A stretch of 64,000 nucleotides of DNA from positions 82,285 through 146,284 of the forward strand of contig WQZS01000005.1 of the NCBI GenBank assembly GCA_009780585.1, written 5' to 3'. This document shows positions 9,303-17,516 of this stretch, piece after piece. The position numbers and the translations under genes were made by a program. This stretch comes from Defluviitaleaceae bacterium (GTDB lineage Bacteria > Bacillota > Clostridia > Lachnospirales > WQUN01). The notes below the pieces were generated by a model. The model did not search any database and was not told where the DNA came from. It worked only from the letters and a program-made list of their open reading frames with translations. Every line of letters begins with the position of its first letter. The stretch's first letter is position 1.

Positions 9303-9566
9303 CTACGGGCTGGGCGAAAAAACGGGCGACCCCGGCTCCAACGCGACCACGATCACCAGCGTAACCGTCGGGTTGATGTGGATCGTCAATTGCATGGACG
9401 CGGGGTTCTTGCGGGTACCCGCCGCAAAAGCCGTATCGAAGGGGATATTATTGCTGACCAATTGGTTCGTGAGGAAATTGTATTCAAACAATGATATCTG
9501 CTCGTTACCGAGTACCTTACGGAACAACGTACCCGATAACAACCCCGATAAATGAACGTCGAACAC
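9303..9566 (-). CDS. Small hypothetical protein, GTG start, 87 aa
   Basis: Translation most likely begins at GTG 9566 because TAAGGGGGGC (9571-9580 on the complement) sits about 5 nt upstream; the upstream ATGs lie inside or before that site. The product starts VFDVHLSGLLSGTLFRKVL, contains MQLTIHINPTVTLVIVVALEPG near the end, and has no clear signal peptide. It is convergent with the gerAB-gerAC gene, 6 bp away. I do not recognise the family; a small globular protein of beta character seems likely. Confidence 0.5.
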   Translation of the reverse strand: MFDVHLSGLLSGTLFRKVLGNEQISLFEYNFLTNQLVSNNIPFDTAFAAGTRKNPASMQLTIHINPTVTLVIVVALEPGSPVFSPSP

Positions 9567-9642
9567 GGAAGCCCCCCTTATCATGAAAAAGCGTTGCTTT
9601 ATCATATGCTTGCCGGGTCCCGCGCGTCCGAATCAGCGCAAT

Positions 9643-9668
9643 AAAAAAGCCGCTGCTTACACAGCGAC
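9643..9668 (-). terminator. Probable terminator after the amidohydrolase operon
   Basis: On the minus strand CGCTG (from 9662-9666) pairs with CAGCG (from 9651-9655) around a 6-nt loop, followed by GGC and six T residues. It is a short stem, so only moderately strong. Confidence 0.55.
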
Positions 9669-9715
9669 GATATGTCGGGCGGGGTCGAATTTTGTAACCT
9701 TCCGCCGACAATGTA

Positions 9716-10570
9716 TCATATACCCGATAATTTGTAAACCCTTATCGCATTTTCCCGGAAAACATCCCCCCGCGCGTGTTCGGGGATGATTTTTTTACAA
9801 AAATCGACGTATCTTTTCATCGGTACGATGGGCCAATCCGTGCCGAACAATACCTTTTTATAATTATTTAGATACAAAAGTCCCGTCGTGTAGTGCTGCA
9901 TAAGCAAGGGTTGGTTCTCCACGTAATCGATCTGCGCGGCGTTGCCTTCCACCAAACCCGATATATCGAGGAAGACGTTGCGGTTCTTATACGCCGTTTC
10001 GCAGGCATCCATGATCCACGGGTTGCCCATGTGACATAGGAGGAACTGCGTGTCGCGGTATTGTACGGCCAAGCGGTCGGCAGTCAGCGGATGGGAATAT
10101 TCCATGATGCCGCGTTCGCTGTAAGTCACACCCGTGTGTATGGATACGGTTAAGCCATGCTCCGCCGCGAGCGCGTAAATCGGCGCGTAAACGGGGTCGT
10201 AAACGTGGTAATGGTAGTAACCGGCGTATATCTTAAACCCGACGACCGTCGGGTCATTCTTTATTATGCCGCAGATACGTTTAACGACCGCGTCATCCAA
10301 AGTATGCGGGTTAATCCCCAAGCAGGTAAACATATCCGGCGGCTTATTTTCGGTTAAGTCTGCCGTCATGGGTGTTACCACGTTTTGATCGGGGAAGGAA
10401 AATGGGGTTGATTCACTCAACCCCATACAAACGCCGGCCTCGATACCCGCGTCCTCCCGTTCCTTCAAATAACCCGCGCGGGAATACTCCACGACCGCGT
10501 CCTCCGCCGCCGAGCGGAACGCCTCGATGGCGGAAAAATGCATGTGCGCGTCAATGATCTTAAAGTCCAT
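9716..10570 (-). CDS. Amidohydrolase family 2 metal-dependent hydrolase
   Basis: The protein (284 aa) is a TIM-barrel hydrolase of the amidohydrolase-2 group (COG2159 type), whose members decarboxylate or hydrolyse small organic acids and amides. The metal-binding HxH is in IIDAHMHF (residues ~5-12). VVGFKIYAGY has a strand-4-like lysine, LTVSIHTG a barrel His, FLLCHMG a second His, and VLFGTDWP the catalytic Asp. Length is usual for the family. Its start overlaps the last 11 nt of the upstream GNAT-fusion gene, so the two are translationally coupled. The substrate cannot be inferred. Confidence 0.85.
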   Translation of the reverse strand: MDFKIIDAHMHFSAIEAFRSAAEDAVVEYSRAGYLKEREDAGIEAGVCMGLSESTPFSFPDQNVVTPMTADLTENKPPDMFTCLGINPHTLDDAVVKRICGIIKNDPTVVGFKIYAGYYHYHVYDPVYAPIYALAAEHGLTVSIHTGVTYSERGIMEYSHPLTADRLAVQYRDTQFLLCHMGNPWIMDACETAYKNRNVFLDISGLVEGNAAQIDYVENQPLLMQHYTTGLLYLNNYKKVLFGTDWPIVPMKRYVDFCKKIIPEHARGDVFRENAIRVYKLSGI

Positions 10571-13500
10571 CGAAGGTCAACCTTTCCAAATCGTCCAAAT
10601 CACCGTTGTTTAAGTCATCCCCGGTAAACAGGAAGAACATCGGGCTCGACGTAAACGTCTTACCGGGTGCGGCGGCGGCTTCCATATAAACGCTTACGGC
10701 CGCGGGGAACTTAACGTCGCCCCCCACTTCGTTACTCTTGCCGTTATTCTTATTACCGTGGAAGATATAGAGCTTCTTCGTCCTTTCGCCGCTCAATTTC
10801 AACATGTTCTCAAATTTGATGCCCATATCGCCGCCCGAACCGTAGCGTAAACGATGGGTTTGGCCGTTTTTGTTGGTTGCTTCCGCGTAAAAGCCCTTGC
10901 CTTCGTCCGCGGGGTTAAGGAATGCGTCCCACTCCAACGTGTCGCGGCGGTACGTACCCGAACCGTTGTTAAAACGGTAGAACGTACACAGCATCGGCAG
11001 GCCGGGCATAGTGACGTAATATGTTTCGTAAGACGCGCCGCGCAACTCGTCGTCCTCCTTAAAGGTAAGCGTCACGCGGATGCCTTGCCACAAGTTGCCG
11101 TGGTTATCCTTCACTTCCGTAAAATCGGCCTTGGTTTCTTCCTTTAATATAGCAACATTGTTCAAATGGCTGTGAATGACCCGTATGCCGCCGAGGAAGG
11201 GGTTCCACCAAGCGAAGGGCTTGTGCTCGGGGTATTGGTTCAACAGCCATTCGCTGCCGTCGGGTGTGGTGAGGGAATAGCAGACGGGCCCGTACGCGGG
11301 GTCCGCGCGGAAGGCGATCTTGCCGTTGTCCACGGTGTAAACGGTTCCCTCCGACTTTGTCTCAATTTGAGACGAAGTCGTCGTGAACAACACGTGGCTG
11401 CAGGACTTTTCGTAGGTGGAAAGCGCCATGTCCACATTTATGCGCACCAACTCGTCGGGATCCTTCTCGAATTTGAGCGTGAAGTTGTTTTCAACCGTGG
11501 GGTCATCGCTTTCCCCGTTTACGATGCTTTGCGTTTCGAACAAGCCGGACGAAACGCGGATCGTCCCTTCCAGCGTGGTTTCGCGGTTATTCAAAATATC
11601 AAGCGAAACCTCGCGCCCGCTTGCGATGAACGGGTTGTAACCGTTCAAGCGTACCTCCACGCGGTGCGCGGGGATATGATTTTTCTTATCCCACAACCGC
11701 ATCGCATAATTGCGGAATTCGCCGAAATTATTGAACAAGCCGTATGCCATCACGAAGGGTTGCGTTTCGAAGGTTTGCCCGGGCTCGAGCGTCCCCGCGT
11801 TTATTTCAAAGATGGCCTTCCTGCCCCATTGGAGGCCCGGTTTCAAATCGGGCGACCAGCAAAAGCCTCTGCACCCCGCAGGGTTGGCTTCGAACAGCCA
11901 GTTTTCTTCGAAGCCTTCAGGGTCCAGCGCGTCGATGCCGAAATGCGGGCCGTCGGGGGGCGTATTATGGTTTTGCGTGATTTGCCCTTTGTATTTAAAG
12001 ACCGTGTGCCCCCCCAGCGCCAGCCAGTAGGAATCATTCAAGAAGGTCTCGCGCGGGGCGCTTCCGCGGTTTTCGATGCGGTAGGAACGCGTGATAACGC
12101 CCGCCGCGGAAAGGGTGAACACCATCGTCAACACCATACCCGCGAACTTTTGGGAAACGAACTCCGCTTCCATAACCATATCCGTCCCGCGCGGGAACAT
12201 CCTGACCGCGGGCTTGATCAGGTTAAATTCATCGTCATAAGGTTTGCCGAGCTTGGGCGATTCGAAAAAGCCGTCGTTAAGCTCGGGGTTGGTGAGGTGG
12301 TACATCCAAGCGTCGTTATCCTGCTTGCCCAGGCATACCCCCCACGGGCCGTTGATGATCTTATACTCCACGTCGTTTTCACAGGAAAAAGCATGGGTTA
12401 AATCCTGGTTGCATTGGTTAAACGGCTTTTCGAAGGAAAGCAAAGTACCGTCCGCCAGCGTGATGTCATACCGCACGGGCATAACATCGTAGCCGACGGA
12501 GAGGATTTTCACTGTCGTGGGGATATTGGCCTTACCCCCGGCGGGAATGTTCGCCGTAAAGGATTCTTCCTTGAAGGATAAAAGGCCGTTTTTGGGGAAG
12601 GAAAACCTTACCGCCGCGTCTTTCAACAAGGCCGATTTGATATTAATAAAAACCGAAACCTCCATGCCCGCTTGCATGACCTTTGCTTCCATGGAAGCGT
12701 CAACTTCCAACGGATACTTCGCGTTGATGCCGAGGCCGAAGGTTACCGCTTGATTGTTAATGACAACATCAGCCAGCACGCAGGGATGGACGGCCCATTT
12801 GTTTTGCAACTCATTGACTTCCCCCACAAAAAAACGCGTGGGGTATTCCCGCGTGCCTGTTACCTGTTCATCCAACGCGTAATCGAAGCGGATATTTTTA
12901 TCGTCCCGCCCGTTGATCTTGATATGCAAATCCTTACCGCTTTTGTTGGTGACGGTAAACTTGCAATCGTATGATAGGCCGAACGCCAGCTCGTGGTTTT
13001 CGGCCATCATTTCTATTTTATAGTCGTCGGTTTCGATCAGGCGCATACGTCTGCCCGTGCGTTCGTAACCGACGGCGAGGAAATTACCGTCTTTTTCCCA
13101 AGTGTATCCGAACACCCCGAACTTGTTTTCCTTCACTTCGTCGGGTTTGATCGACCAATCGCGTGTGGAATCGGCGTACCAATCGGCCTTTTCGAAGAAT
13201 GGTTTAAACAGGCCCGTATCCAATATTTCGGGGATGAAGTTGACCAAATGCGTGCTGTCGGCCCTGTCTTCCCACAGGTAGCCGCATTTTTTATACAGGG
13301 GTACGGCGTTGGTGTTGCCCGGCCAGGTGTGGATATCCAGGCGCGGGTAGCCTAATTCGATGGTGCGGTTAACACAGCGCAACACTAAAGCCTTGCCTAC
13401 CTTTTTGCCTTGATAATCCGGGCGCACGCCCAAGAGTTCGATATACAGCGCGTCCGCGTCGCCGAAATAGCGGCTTAGGGAGCAATAGCCCACGGCTTCT

Positions 13501-13697
13501 TCGCCGTCCATCGCCACGTAGTGGTGGATGCAGGAACCGCCGTCGATGCGGGTGGCTACTTGGCCGGGGGTTTTGGTGTCGTTGCCGCCGCCCCAGTCGT
13601 CTTTGCTTTTGTTCCACATGTCGGCGAGGGTTGCGTTGAGGGATGGATCGTATTCCACGATTTTGATTCCGTTTGGTAATGTTTCGTAGATGTGCAT
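10560..13697 (-). CDS. GNAT acetyltransferase fused to a very large beta-sandwich region, 1045 aa
   Basis: Residues ~1-160 are a GNAT N-acetyltransferase: the conserved acetyl-CoA loop is VRPDYQGKKVGKALV, followed by NTNAVPLYKKCGY, typical of motif B. The remaining ~880 residues are beta-rich, with several segments like NEW3/Ig-type and aldose-mutarotase-like sandwiches of carbohydrate-active proteins (for example FTVTNKSGKDLHIKINGRDD; LEPGQTFETQPFVMAYG; YRIENRGSAPRETF). I do not recognise the full architecture. GCTCCTC-type complement upstream of the ATG gives a GAGGAGC Shine-Dalgarno. It is translationally coupled to the amidohydrolase. A role in sugar or amino-sugar metabolism is a guess from domain type only. 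Confidence 0.75.
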   Translation of the reverse strand: MHIYETLPNGIKIVEYDPSLNATLADMWNKSKDDWGGGNDTKTPGQVATRIDGGSCIHHYVAMDGEEAVGYCSLSRYFGDADALYIELLGVRPDYQGKKVGKALVLRCVNRTIELGYPRLDIHTWPGNTNAVPLYKKCGYLWEDRADSTHLVNFIPEILDTGLFKPFFEKADWYADSTRDWSIKPDEVKENKFGVFGYTWEKDGNFLAVGYERTGRRMRLIETDDYKIEMMAENHELAFGLSYDCKFTVTNKSGKDLHIKINGRDDKNIRFDYALDEQVTGTREYPTRFFVGEVNELQNKWAVHPCVLADVVINNQAVTFGLGINAKYPLEVDASMEAKVMQAGMEVSVFINIKSALLKDAAVRFSFPKNGLLSFKEESFTANIPAGGKANIPTTVKILSVGYDVMPVRYDITLADGTLLSFEKPFNQCNQDLTHAFSCENDVEYKIINGPWGVCLGKQDNDAWMYHLTNPELNDGFFESPKLGKPYDDEFNLIKPAVRMFPRGTDMVMEAEFVSQKFAGMVLTMVFTLSAAGVITRSYRIENRGSAPRETFLNDSYWLALGGHTVFKYKGQITQNHNTPPDGPHFGIDALDPEGFEENWLFEANPAGCRGFCWSPDLKPGLQWGRKAIFEINAGTLEPGQTFETQPFVMAYGLFNNFGEFRNYAMRLWDKKNHIPAHRVEVRLNGYNPFIASGREVSLDILNNRETTLEGTIRVSSGLFETQSIVNGESDDPTVENNFTLKFEKDPDELVRINVDMALSTYEKSCSHVLFTTTSSQIETKSEGTVYTVDNGKIAFRADPAYGPVCYSLTTPDGSEWLLNQYPEHKPFAWWNPFLGGIRVIHSHLNNVAILKEETKADFTEVKDNHGNLWQGIRVTLTFKEDDELRGASYETYYVTMPGLPMLCTFYRFNNGSGTYRRDTLEWDAFLNPADEGKGFYAEATNKNGQTHRLRYGSGGDMGIKFENMLKLSGERTKKLYIFHGNKNNGKSNEVGGDVKFPAAVSVYMEAAAAPGKTFTSSPMFFLFTGDDLNNGDLDDLERLTFDGL

Positions 13698-13731
13698 AAG
13701 AATTGCTCCTCTTTAAATACTGATGTACGCG

Positions 13732-13824
13732 GGGAATCGGGAGAGGGGTTTCGCTCTCTTGTGACGGATGGCAAGCCATCCGTCGATGGCGAAGACGTTT
13801 GCTGAAACCCCTCTCCCGATTCCC
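13732..13824. repeat. Nested palindrome upstream of the GNAT-fusion gene
   Basis: A perfect 21-bp inverted repeat has arms at 13732-13752 and 13804-13824 (arm core GGGAATCGGGAGAGG). It encloses a second perfect 10-bp hairpin, GACGGATGGC (13763-13772) with GCCATCCGTC (13775-13784). The element sits 35 bp upstream of the minus-strand GNAT gene. The rest of the 208-bp gap up to 13905 is AT-rich and shows no gene. Confidence 0.85.
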
Positions 13825-13905
13825 ATCACATCCCCGAGTATAAAGGAGCATATGTGTACGGACAAGTAGAAAGAATGTGTATAGAGGAGAATTATTAAAG
13901 AATTA

Positions 13906-14403
13906 TTAATGATTTTTATATTCGATAATACGTTTGCAGGTGTCCATTATCTTCAATGCCGTTGTCATCCGTTCGGCGGTGAAGCATAGTTCGGGGTTGA
14001 TGGTTTTGACTTTTTCGGTGTCAAAACGCCCGAAGGCAACGCGGACGCTTTTGCAAAGGTTGTCGAAGGGTTTACCGAAAAGTACGAACTCCTCCGGCGT
14101 TTTGCAATTTTCGCAGTTTCCGCCGCACCAAGTGTTATGCTTTGCTTGGCTTTGCATGAAGGCTGTCAGGTCTTCATTGAGGGGGAATTTTTCATGCTCG
14201 AAGACCTCATGGATTAGATAGATCCACCAGTCGTTGCGGGCGTAGATGTGTATTATGCCCGCGTCTTGTCCCAGGTAGTTGAATTTTTCACCGTCGAAGG
14301 TGAAGTTGTTTTCGTAGAGGTAATCGACGAACATCATTAATACTTTTGCCGATTCGCTGTCCAAATTATTGTTGACCCATTGGGCCGCTTCATTGTGTGT
14401 CAT
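13906..14403 (-). CDS. Hypothetical protein with CxxNC/CxNC cysteine cluster, 165 aa
   Basis: This is a sister of the adjacent 14400-14903 gene: both have alpha/beta cores, a central cysteine cluster (here TWCGGNCENCKTPEEF) and a C-terminal helix ending in a ...TALKIMDTCKRIIEY-type stretch. The cluster C-x3-C-x2-C could bind a metal, but this is not proven. The start ATG overlaps the stop of the upstream sister (ATGA-type), so the two are translationally coupled. The family is not recognised. Position downstream of a MerR regulator suggests a regulated small operon. Confidence 0.7.
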   Translation of the reverse strand: MTHNEAAQWVNNNLDSESAKVLMMFVDYLYENNFTFDGEKFNYLGQDAGIIHIYARNDWWIYLIHEVFEHEKFPLNEDLTAFMQSQAKHNTWCGGNCENCKTPEEFVLFGKPFDNLCKSVRVAFGRFDTEKVKTINPELCFTAERMTTALKIMDTCKRIIEYKNH

Positions 14404-14903
14404 GAATTTTTACCTGCCTTATCGTCTATGATGTGTTTCCAAAATTCCATGAAGGTTTTTATCTTTTCCAGCGCATGGGTGTCGGGGTTGAGGAATTGGA
14501 TTTCGGAGGAGCAAAGGTTTTCGTATTCCTTCCCGAAAATCGATTTTGTTGCGCCGCGTTCCTTGTGGTCGCAGCCGCAGGCATCGCAGATTTTGACGTT
14601 GGCGCGGGCGAAGTTCATCAATTCTTCACTTAGCGGGAAGCCCGCGTATTCGCTGATGGGGCAATCGCATACCACCCACAAGCCGTTCGGGTCGTTGTCT
14701 ACCTTGAAGAATACGAGGATGCAGGTCAGCTCGCCCCCGTAATTGAAGCGGATGGTAACTTCCTCGATGGGGTCGGGTGTCATGCCGATTCCCGTCAGGA
14801 ACGCGGTGAAATCCAGCGCGTTTTTCAGGTAGTCACCGCGGAGGGGGGCCGCAAGCGCGCGTTCGATCGCTTGGGCAATCCCGTTGTTGCCTTCGTTTGC
14901 CAT
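14400..14903 (-). CDS. Hypothetical protein, sister of the downstream gene, 167 aa
   Basis: The sequence starts MANEGNNGIAQAIERAL. It has beta strands around EVTIRFNYGGELTCILVFFKV, a cysteine cluster (ICDACGCDHKERG) at the position equivalent to the neighbour's, and a conserved YENLCSSEIQF segment matching the neighbour's FDNLCKSVRVAF. This indicates a tandem duplication that has diverged strongly. GGAGAGA lies upstream of the ATG. It lies 24 bp downstream of the MerR gene in the same orientation. Function unknown. Confidence 0.7.
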   Translation of the reverse strand: MANEGNNGIAQAIERALAAPLRGDYLKNALDFTAFLTGIGMTPDPIEEVTIRFNYGGELTCILVFFKVDNDPNGLWVVCDCPISEYAGFPLSEELMNFARANVKICDACGCDHKERGATKSIFGKEYENLCSSEIQFLNPDTHALEKIKTFMEFWKHIIDDKAGKNS

Positions 14904-14927
14904 GATGGTTCTCTCCTTTGATATGTT

Positions 14928-16460
14928 TTACGGCAGCTCCGCTATCGTAAGCGATGTTACCGTTACCGTCGAGCCGAATGCCGTGGATATCCCCACGGGT
15001 GCGGGCGGCAATCCGTTTTCCTTCACCGCTTCGATGTACGGGTAATCGTCCCCCGCGTGGCGCAGCTCGCCGTTGATTTTGAGGGTCATGATTTCCCTGC
15101 CGATTGTCCATTCAACGTCCACGAACTCATTGACGGGTACACGGCCGCGTTTTTTATAGGTGTTGAACTGCCCCGTCGCAACATCGAAGACGACCAGCGT
15201 ATCGCGTTCGTGTTCCCAATTAATCAGCACGATGCCTTGGTGGTATTGCAAGCGGATGTTGGTGTCGTCGGTCTTCGCGCGGAGCGTGATTCTCAACGGG
15301 CAGGTGAATACCTCGCGGGTTGTCATGGAGCGGCTGCCGTTGTCGCCGTCCTTGTGCATGATTAACATGCCGTTTTCGTAGTGGATTTCGATGTCGTTCG
15401 TTTTTATCATGGTGGTTAGGTCAATGTCCGTGACGCGGCGCGGGCGGGCTTTTTCCAACGCGGTTATTTTGCCTTTTTGCTTGTCGGTCATTTTGCCGAT
15501 TTCTTTAATGGGGTACAGCACGTCGGTATACATCGCCCCGCCAAGCCCGCTTTCAATGTGGGTGAAGCCATATATATTGAAGGGATTGAAATATTCCTCG
15601 GCGGTGCCGCATTGTTGGTGATTCCATTCGTACAATTCACTTTCGTCTGACCATGCGGTGAAGTCGAAATCCCAATTGGGGTACGCGGCGAACAACCCGC
15701 CGTGATATTGCTTCAAAGTGAAAGAGGGCGGGACGACGAAGCCGTCAGGTACGGTCACCCACATCGTCCAGCCGCCGCGCTCGAATTTGCCGTCGGTAAA
15801 GCCCCACACGCGCAAGTCGGGCTTTAACCGGTACAAGTTCGTATCCTCGATGAACCGCTTTACGAGGGCTTCCGCTTTGCGGCGGGCGTTCCAATCTTCG
15901 CCGTTTTCGTCGTGGGCGCAGGTGATGACCGCCACCATCGAGGGTAAGCGGTATACGATACGAAGGTGTTCCTCGGCTTGTTTCCTCAGGCGTTCATCGG
16001 CTTGCCGTAATTCTTCCGGCGATACCTTGTCCCCGATCTTATTTTCGGAAAAAGAAAGGGAGCCGGCGACGGCCAGCATTGTCTTGTCGTTCAACAAGTC
16101 GAGTTTGAGCCGTACGTCCGCTTTTTGGTGCATTTCATCGACGAAGCGCGCCAAAATCGACCGTACCGACGAAAGCGCGGTAATCCGTTCGTCCAATTCC
16201 TCGATATTTCGCTTAAAGACCTCGATAACCGCCAATGCGTCTTGGTTAGCCAGGATATGTATGATTTGCTTCACGGGGATTTGCAATTTACGCAACAGGA
16301 TGATCAACGCGAGCCGTTTGATCGCCGTTTCGTCGTACACGCGGTAGGCGTAATCTTTTATGCGCGTGCTTTCCAGCAAACCGATTTGCTCGTAGTAGCG
16401 CAACATCCGCGCGGATACGCTGTATTCGAGCGAAACCTTCCTGATCGTATGCAATCCCAT
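14928..16460 (-). CDS. MerR-family regulator with GyrI-like effector domain and C-terminal jelly-roll extension, 510 aa
   Basis: Residues 1-75 form a MerR winged-helix domain (IRKVSLEYSVSARMLRYYEQIGLL... YDETAIKRLALIILLRKL), then a dimerisation coiled coil (VFKRNIEELDERITALSSV). Residues ~150-320 resemble the GyrI/BmrR effector-binding fold (LKPDLRVWGFTDGKF...GWTMWVTVP...YHGGLFAAYPNW). The last ~170 residues form a beta-rich LamG/jelly-roll-like domain (NDIEIHYENGMLIMHKDG... FVDVEWTIGREIMTLKING). MerR proteins bend promoter DNA in response to ligand; the extra domain suggests a bulky, possibly saccharide or peptide, signal. ATG 16460 is preferred to one 20 codons upstream, because the MerR domain begins immediately after it. 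Confidence 0.8.
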   Translation of the reverse strand: MGLHTIRKVSLEYSVSARMLRYYEQIGLLESTRIKDYAYRVYDETAIKRLALIILLRKLQIPVKQIIHILANQDALAVIEVFKRNIEELDERITALSSVRSILARFVDEMHQKADVRLKLDLLNDKTMLAVAGSLSFSENKIGDKVSPEELRQADERLRKQAEEHLRIVYRLPSMVAVITCAHDENGEDWNARRKAEALVKRFIEDTNLYRLKPDLRVWGFTDGKFERGGWTMWVTVPDGFVVPPSFTLKQYHGGLFAAYPNWDFDFTAWSDESELYEWNHQQCGTAEEYFNPFNIYGFTHIESGLGGAMYTDVLYPIKEIGKMTDKQKGKITALEKARPRRVTDIDLTTMIKTNDIEIHYENGMLIMHKDGDNGSRSMTTREVFTCPLRITLRAKTDDTNIRLQYHQGIVLINWEHERDTLVVFDVATGQFNTYKKRGRVPVNEFVDVEWTIGREIMTLKINGELRHAGDDYPYIEAVKENGLPPAPVGISTAFGSTVTVTSLTIAELP

Positions 16461-16694
16461 GCGCCGCACCCCGTCGTTTGAATAAAACCAGTATAAAGTA
16501 CGACACGGTGTCAGAGTCAAGCCCGCCGTGTCGTTTTAAAAATTATTGCCAAAAATGATCGTACACCCGATACCGAATGGTTACAAAATATTTTATGAAA
16601 GTACTCTCCATGGATACTATTATTAATTTTTATGCCCGCTAGAATATGGAAGACTGCGGGTAATATATCCGTTTTCGGTATATTGAGCTACATC

Positions 16695-16750
16695 GGCATA
16701 TGCCCCGTATACATAGTAAACACCCGTATAAACGCCACGGCATATGCCCC
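16695..16750. promoter_or_regulatory. Repeated palindromic operator candidate upstream of the sigma-factor gene
   Basis: The 12-mer GGCATATGCCCC, containing the 10-bp palindrome GGCATATGCC, occurs at 16695-16706 and again at 16739-16750, 44 bp apart (about four helical turns) and 25 bp before the sigma gene. Between them are two CCCGTATA blocks. This fits a dimeric regulator binding cooperatively. The rest of the 16461-16775 gap is AT-rich with no gene visible. Confidence 0.5.
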
Positions 16751-16775
16751 TGACAACGGTTAAAAGGGGCGTGTT

Positions 16776-17276
16776 ATGAATCTCGAGGAAATGTATGAGG
16801 CGTATTTCCCGAAAATATATAACTATATATTTTATCGGGTGATGAACAAGCATGATACCGAGGACATAACAGGAACGGTATTTTTACGGGTAGCGGCACA
16901 TTTTGAATCGTACGACCCGGCAAAGGGCGGTGTGTCCGGCTGGGTATTTCGCATCGCCGAGAACGCGCTCATCGATTTTTACCGCGCCAAGCGCGTTCCG
17001 CTCAATATCGACGATATGGACGATACCTTGCCCTTGGGTGTGGATTTTGAAGGTGAGGCACAATTGATCCGGGACGAAACGCTGAAGGGATTATACGTCG
17101 CGTTATCCCGATTGGGGGATAAAACCCGCGTCATCATCGCGCAAAAATATTTTTGGGGCTTAACCATCAGGGACATCGCCAAAAAAATGCAAATGAACGA
17201 AAGCACGGTATCCACCATGCACAACCGAGGGCTGAAGAAGTTGAAGGAATTTTTAAGTGAAAGCAGAATATCATGA
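16776..17276 (+). CDS. ECF-type RNA polymerase sigma factor
   Basis: The 166-aa product has only sigma regions 2 and 4, the layout of group 4 (ECF) sigma factors. Region 2 spans MNLEEMYEAYFPKIYNYIFYRVMNKHDTEDITGTVFLRV to GWVFRIAENALIDFYRAKR. A short acidic linker (NIDDMDDTLPLGVDFEGE) follows, then region 4 with helix-turn-helix LTIRDIAKKMQMNESTVSTMHNRGLKKLKEFL. No zinc-finger anti-sigma lies next to it. It is the first gene of a 46-kb run of plus-strand genes containing the secretion system and a partner-switching module, so a role in switching that locus on is a reasonable inference. AAAGGGG lies 8 nt before the ATG. Confidence 0.9.
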   Translation: MNLEEMYEAYFPKIYNYIFYRVMNKHDTEDITGTVFLRVAAHFESYDPAKGGVSGWVFRIAENALIDFYRAKRVPLNIDDMDDTLPLGVDFEGEAQLIRDETLKGLYVALSRLGDKTRVIIAQKYFWGLTIRDIAKKMQMNESTVSTMHNRGLKKLKEFLSESRIS

Positions 17277-17286
17277 GGTACTTTAT

Positions 17287-17502
17287 ATGCTTAACGAACC
17301 CCGCTTCGACTTTTCAAGGGAAACCAACATAAAGATACCCCTGTGGGAAAAAATGGCCGCGGCGGTAAAGGCCCCCGCGCGCAAAACCATCACCTTCGAC
17401 GAGTTGGACCCAAGAATAAAGAATCCGCAAAAAATAAAAACAGCAAACATCCATAATAACGGCAAAGCGGCTCCCGTCAAAAACGGAAGGCCTAAATTAT
17501 AG
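17287..17502 (+). CDS. Small hypothetical protein after the sigma factor, 71 aa
   Basis: ATG 17287 is chosen because GAGGT (17275-17279) overlaps the sigma-factor stop and gives 7-nt spacing; a longer reading from 17257 would overlap the sigma gene. The product begins MLNEPRFDFSRETNIKIPLWEKM and then becomes basic and low in complexity (KTANIHNNGKAAPVKNGRPKL). It has no membrane segment. Tight coupling to the sigma gene suggests a cytoplasmic partner, but it has no anti-sigma signature. Confidence 0.6.
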   Translation: MLNEPRFDFSRETNIKIPLWEKMAAAVKAPARKTITFDELDPRIKNPQKIKTANIHNNGKAAPVKNGRPKL

Positions 17503-17516
17503 TCGGAGGGTTGGTT

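Noticed and set aside
11166..12401. 411-codon open frame on the plus strand
   Set aside because: It lies wholly inside the GNAT-fusion gene on the other strand, has no family pattern and reflects codon bias.
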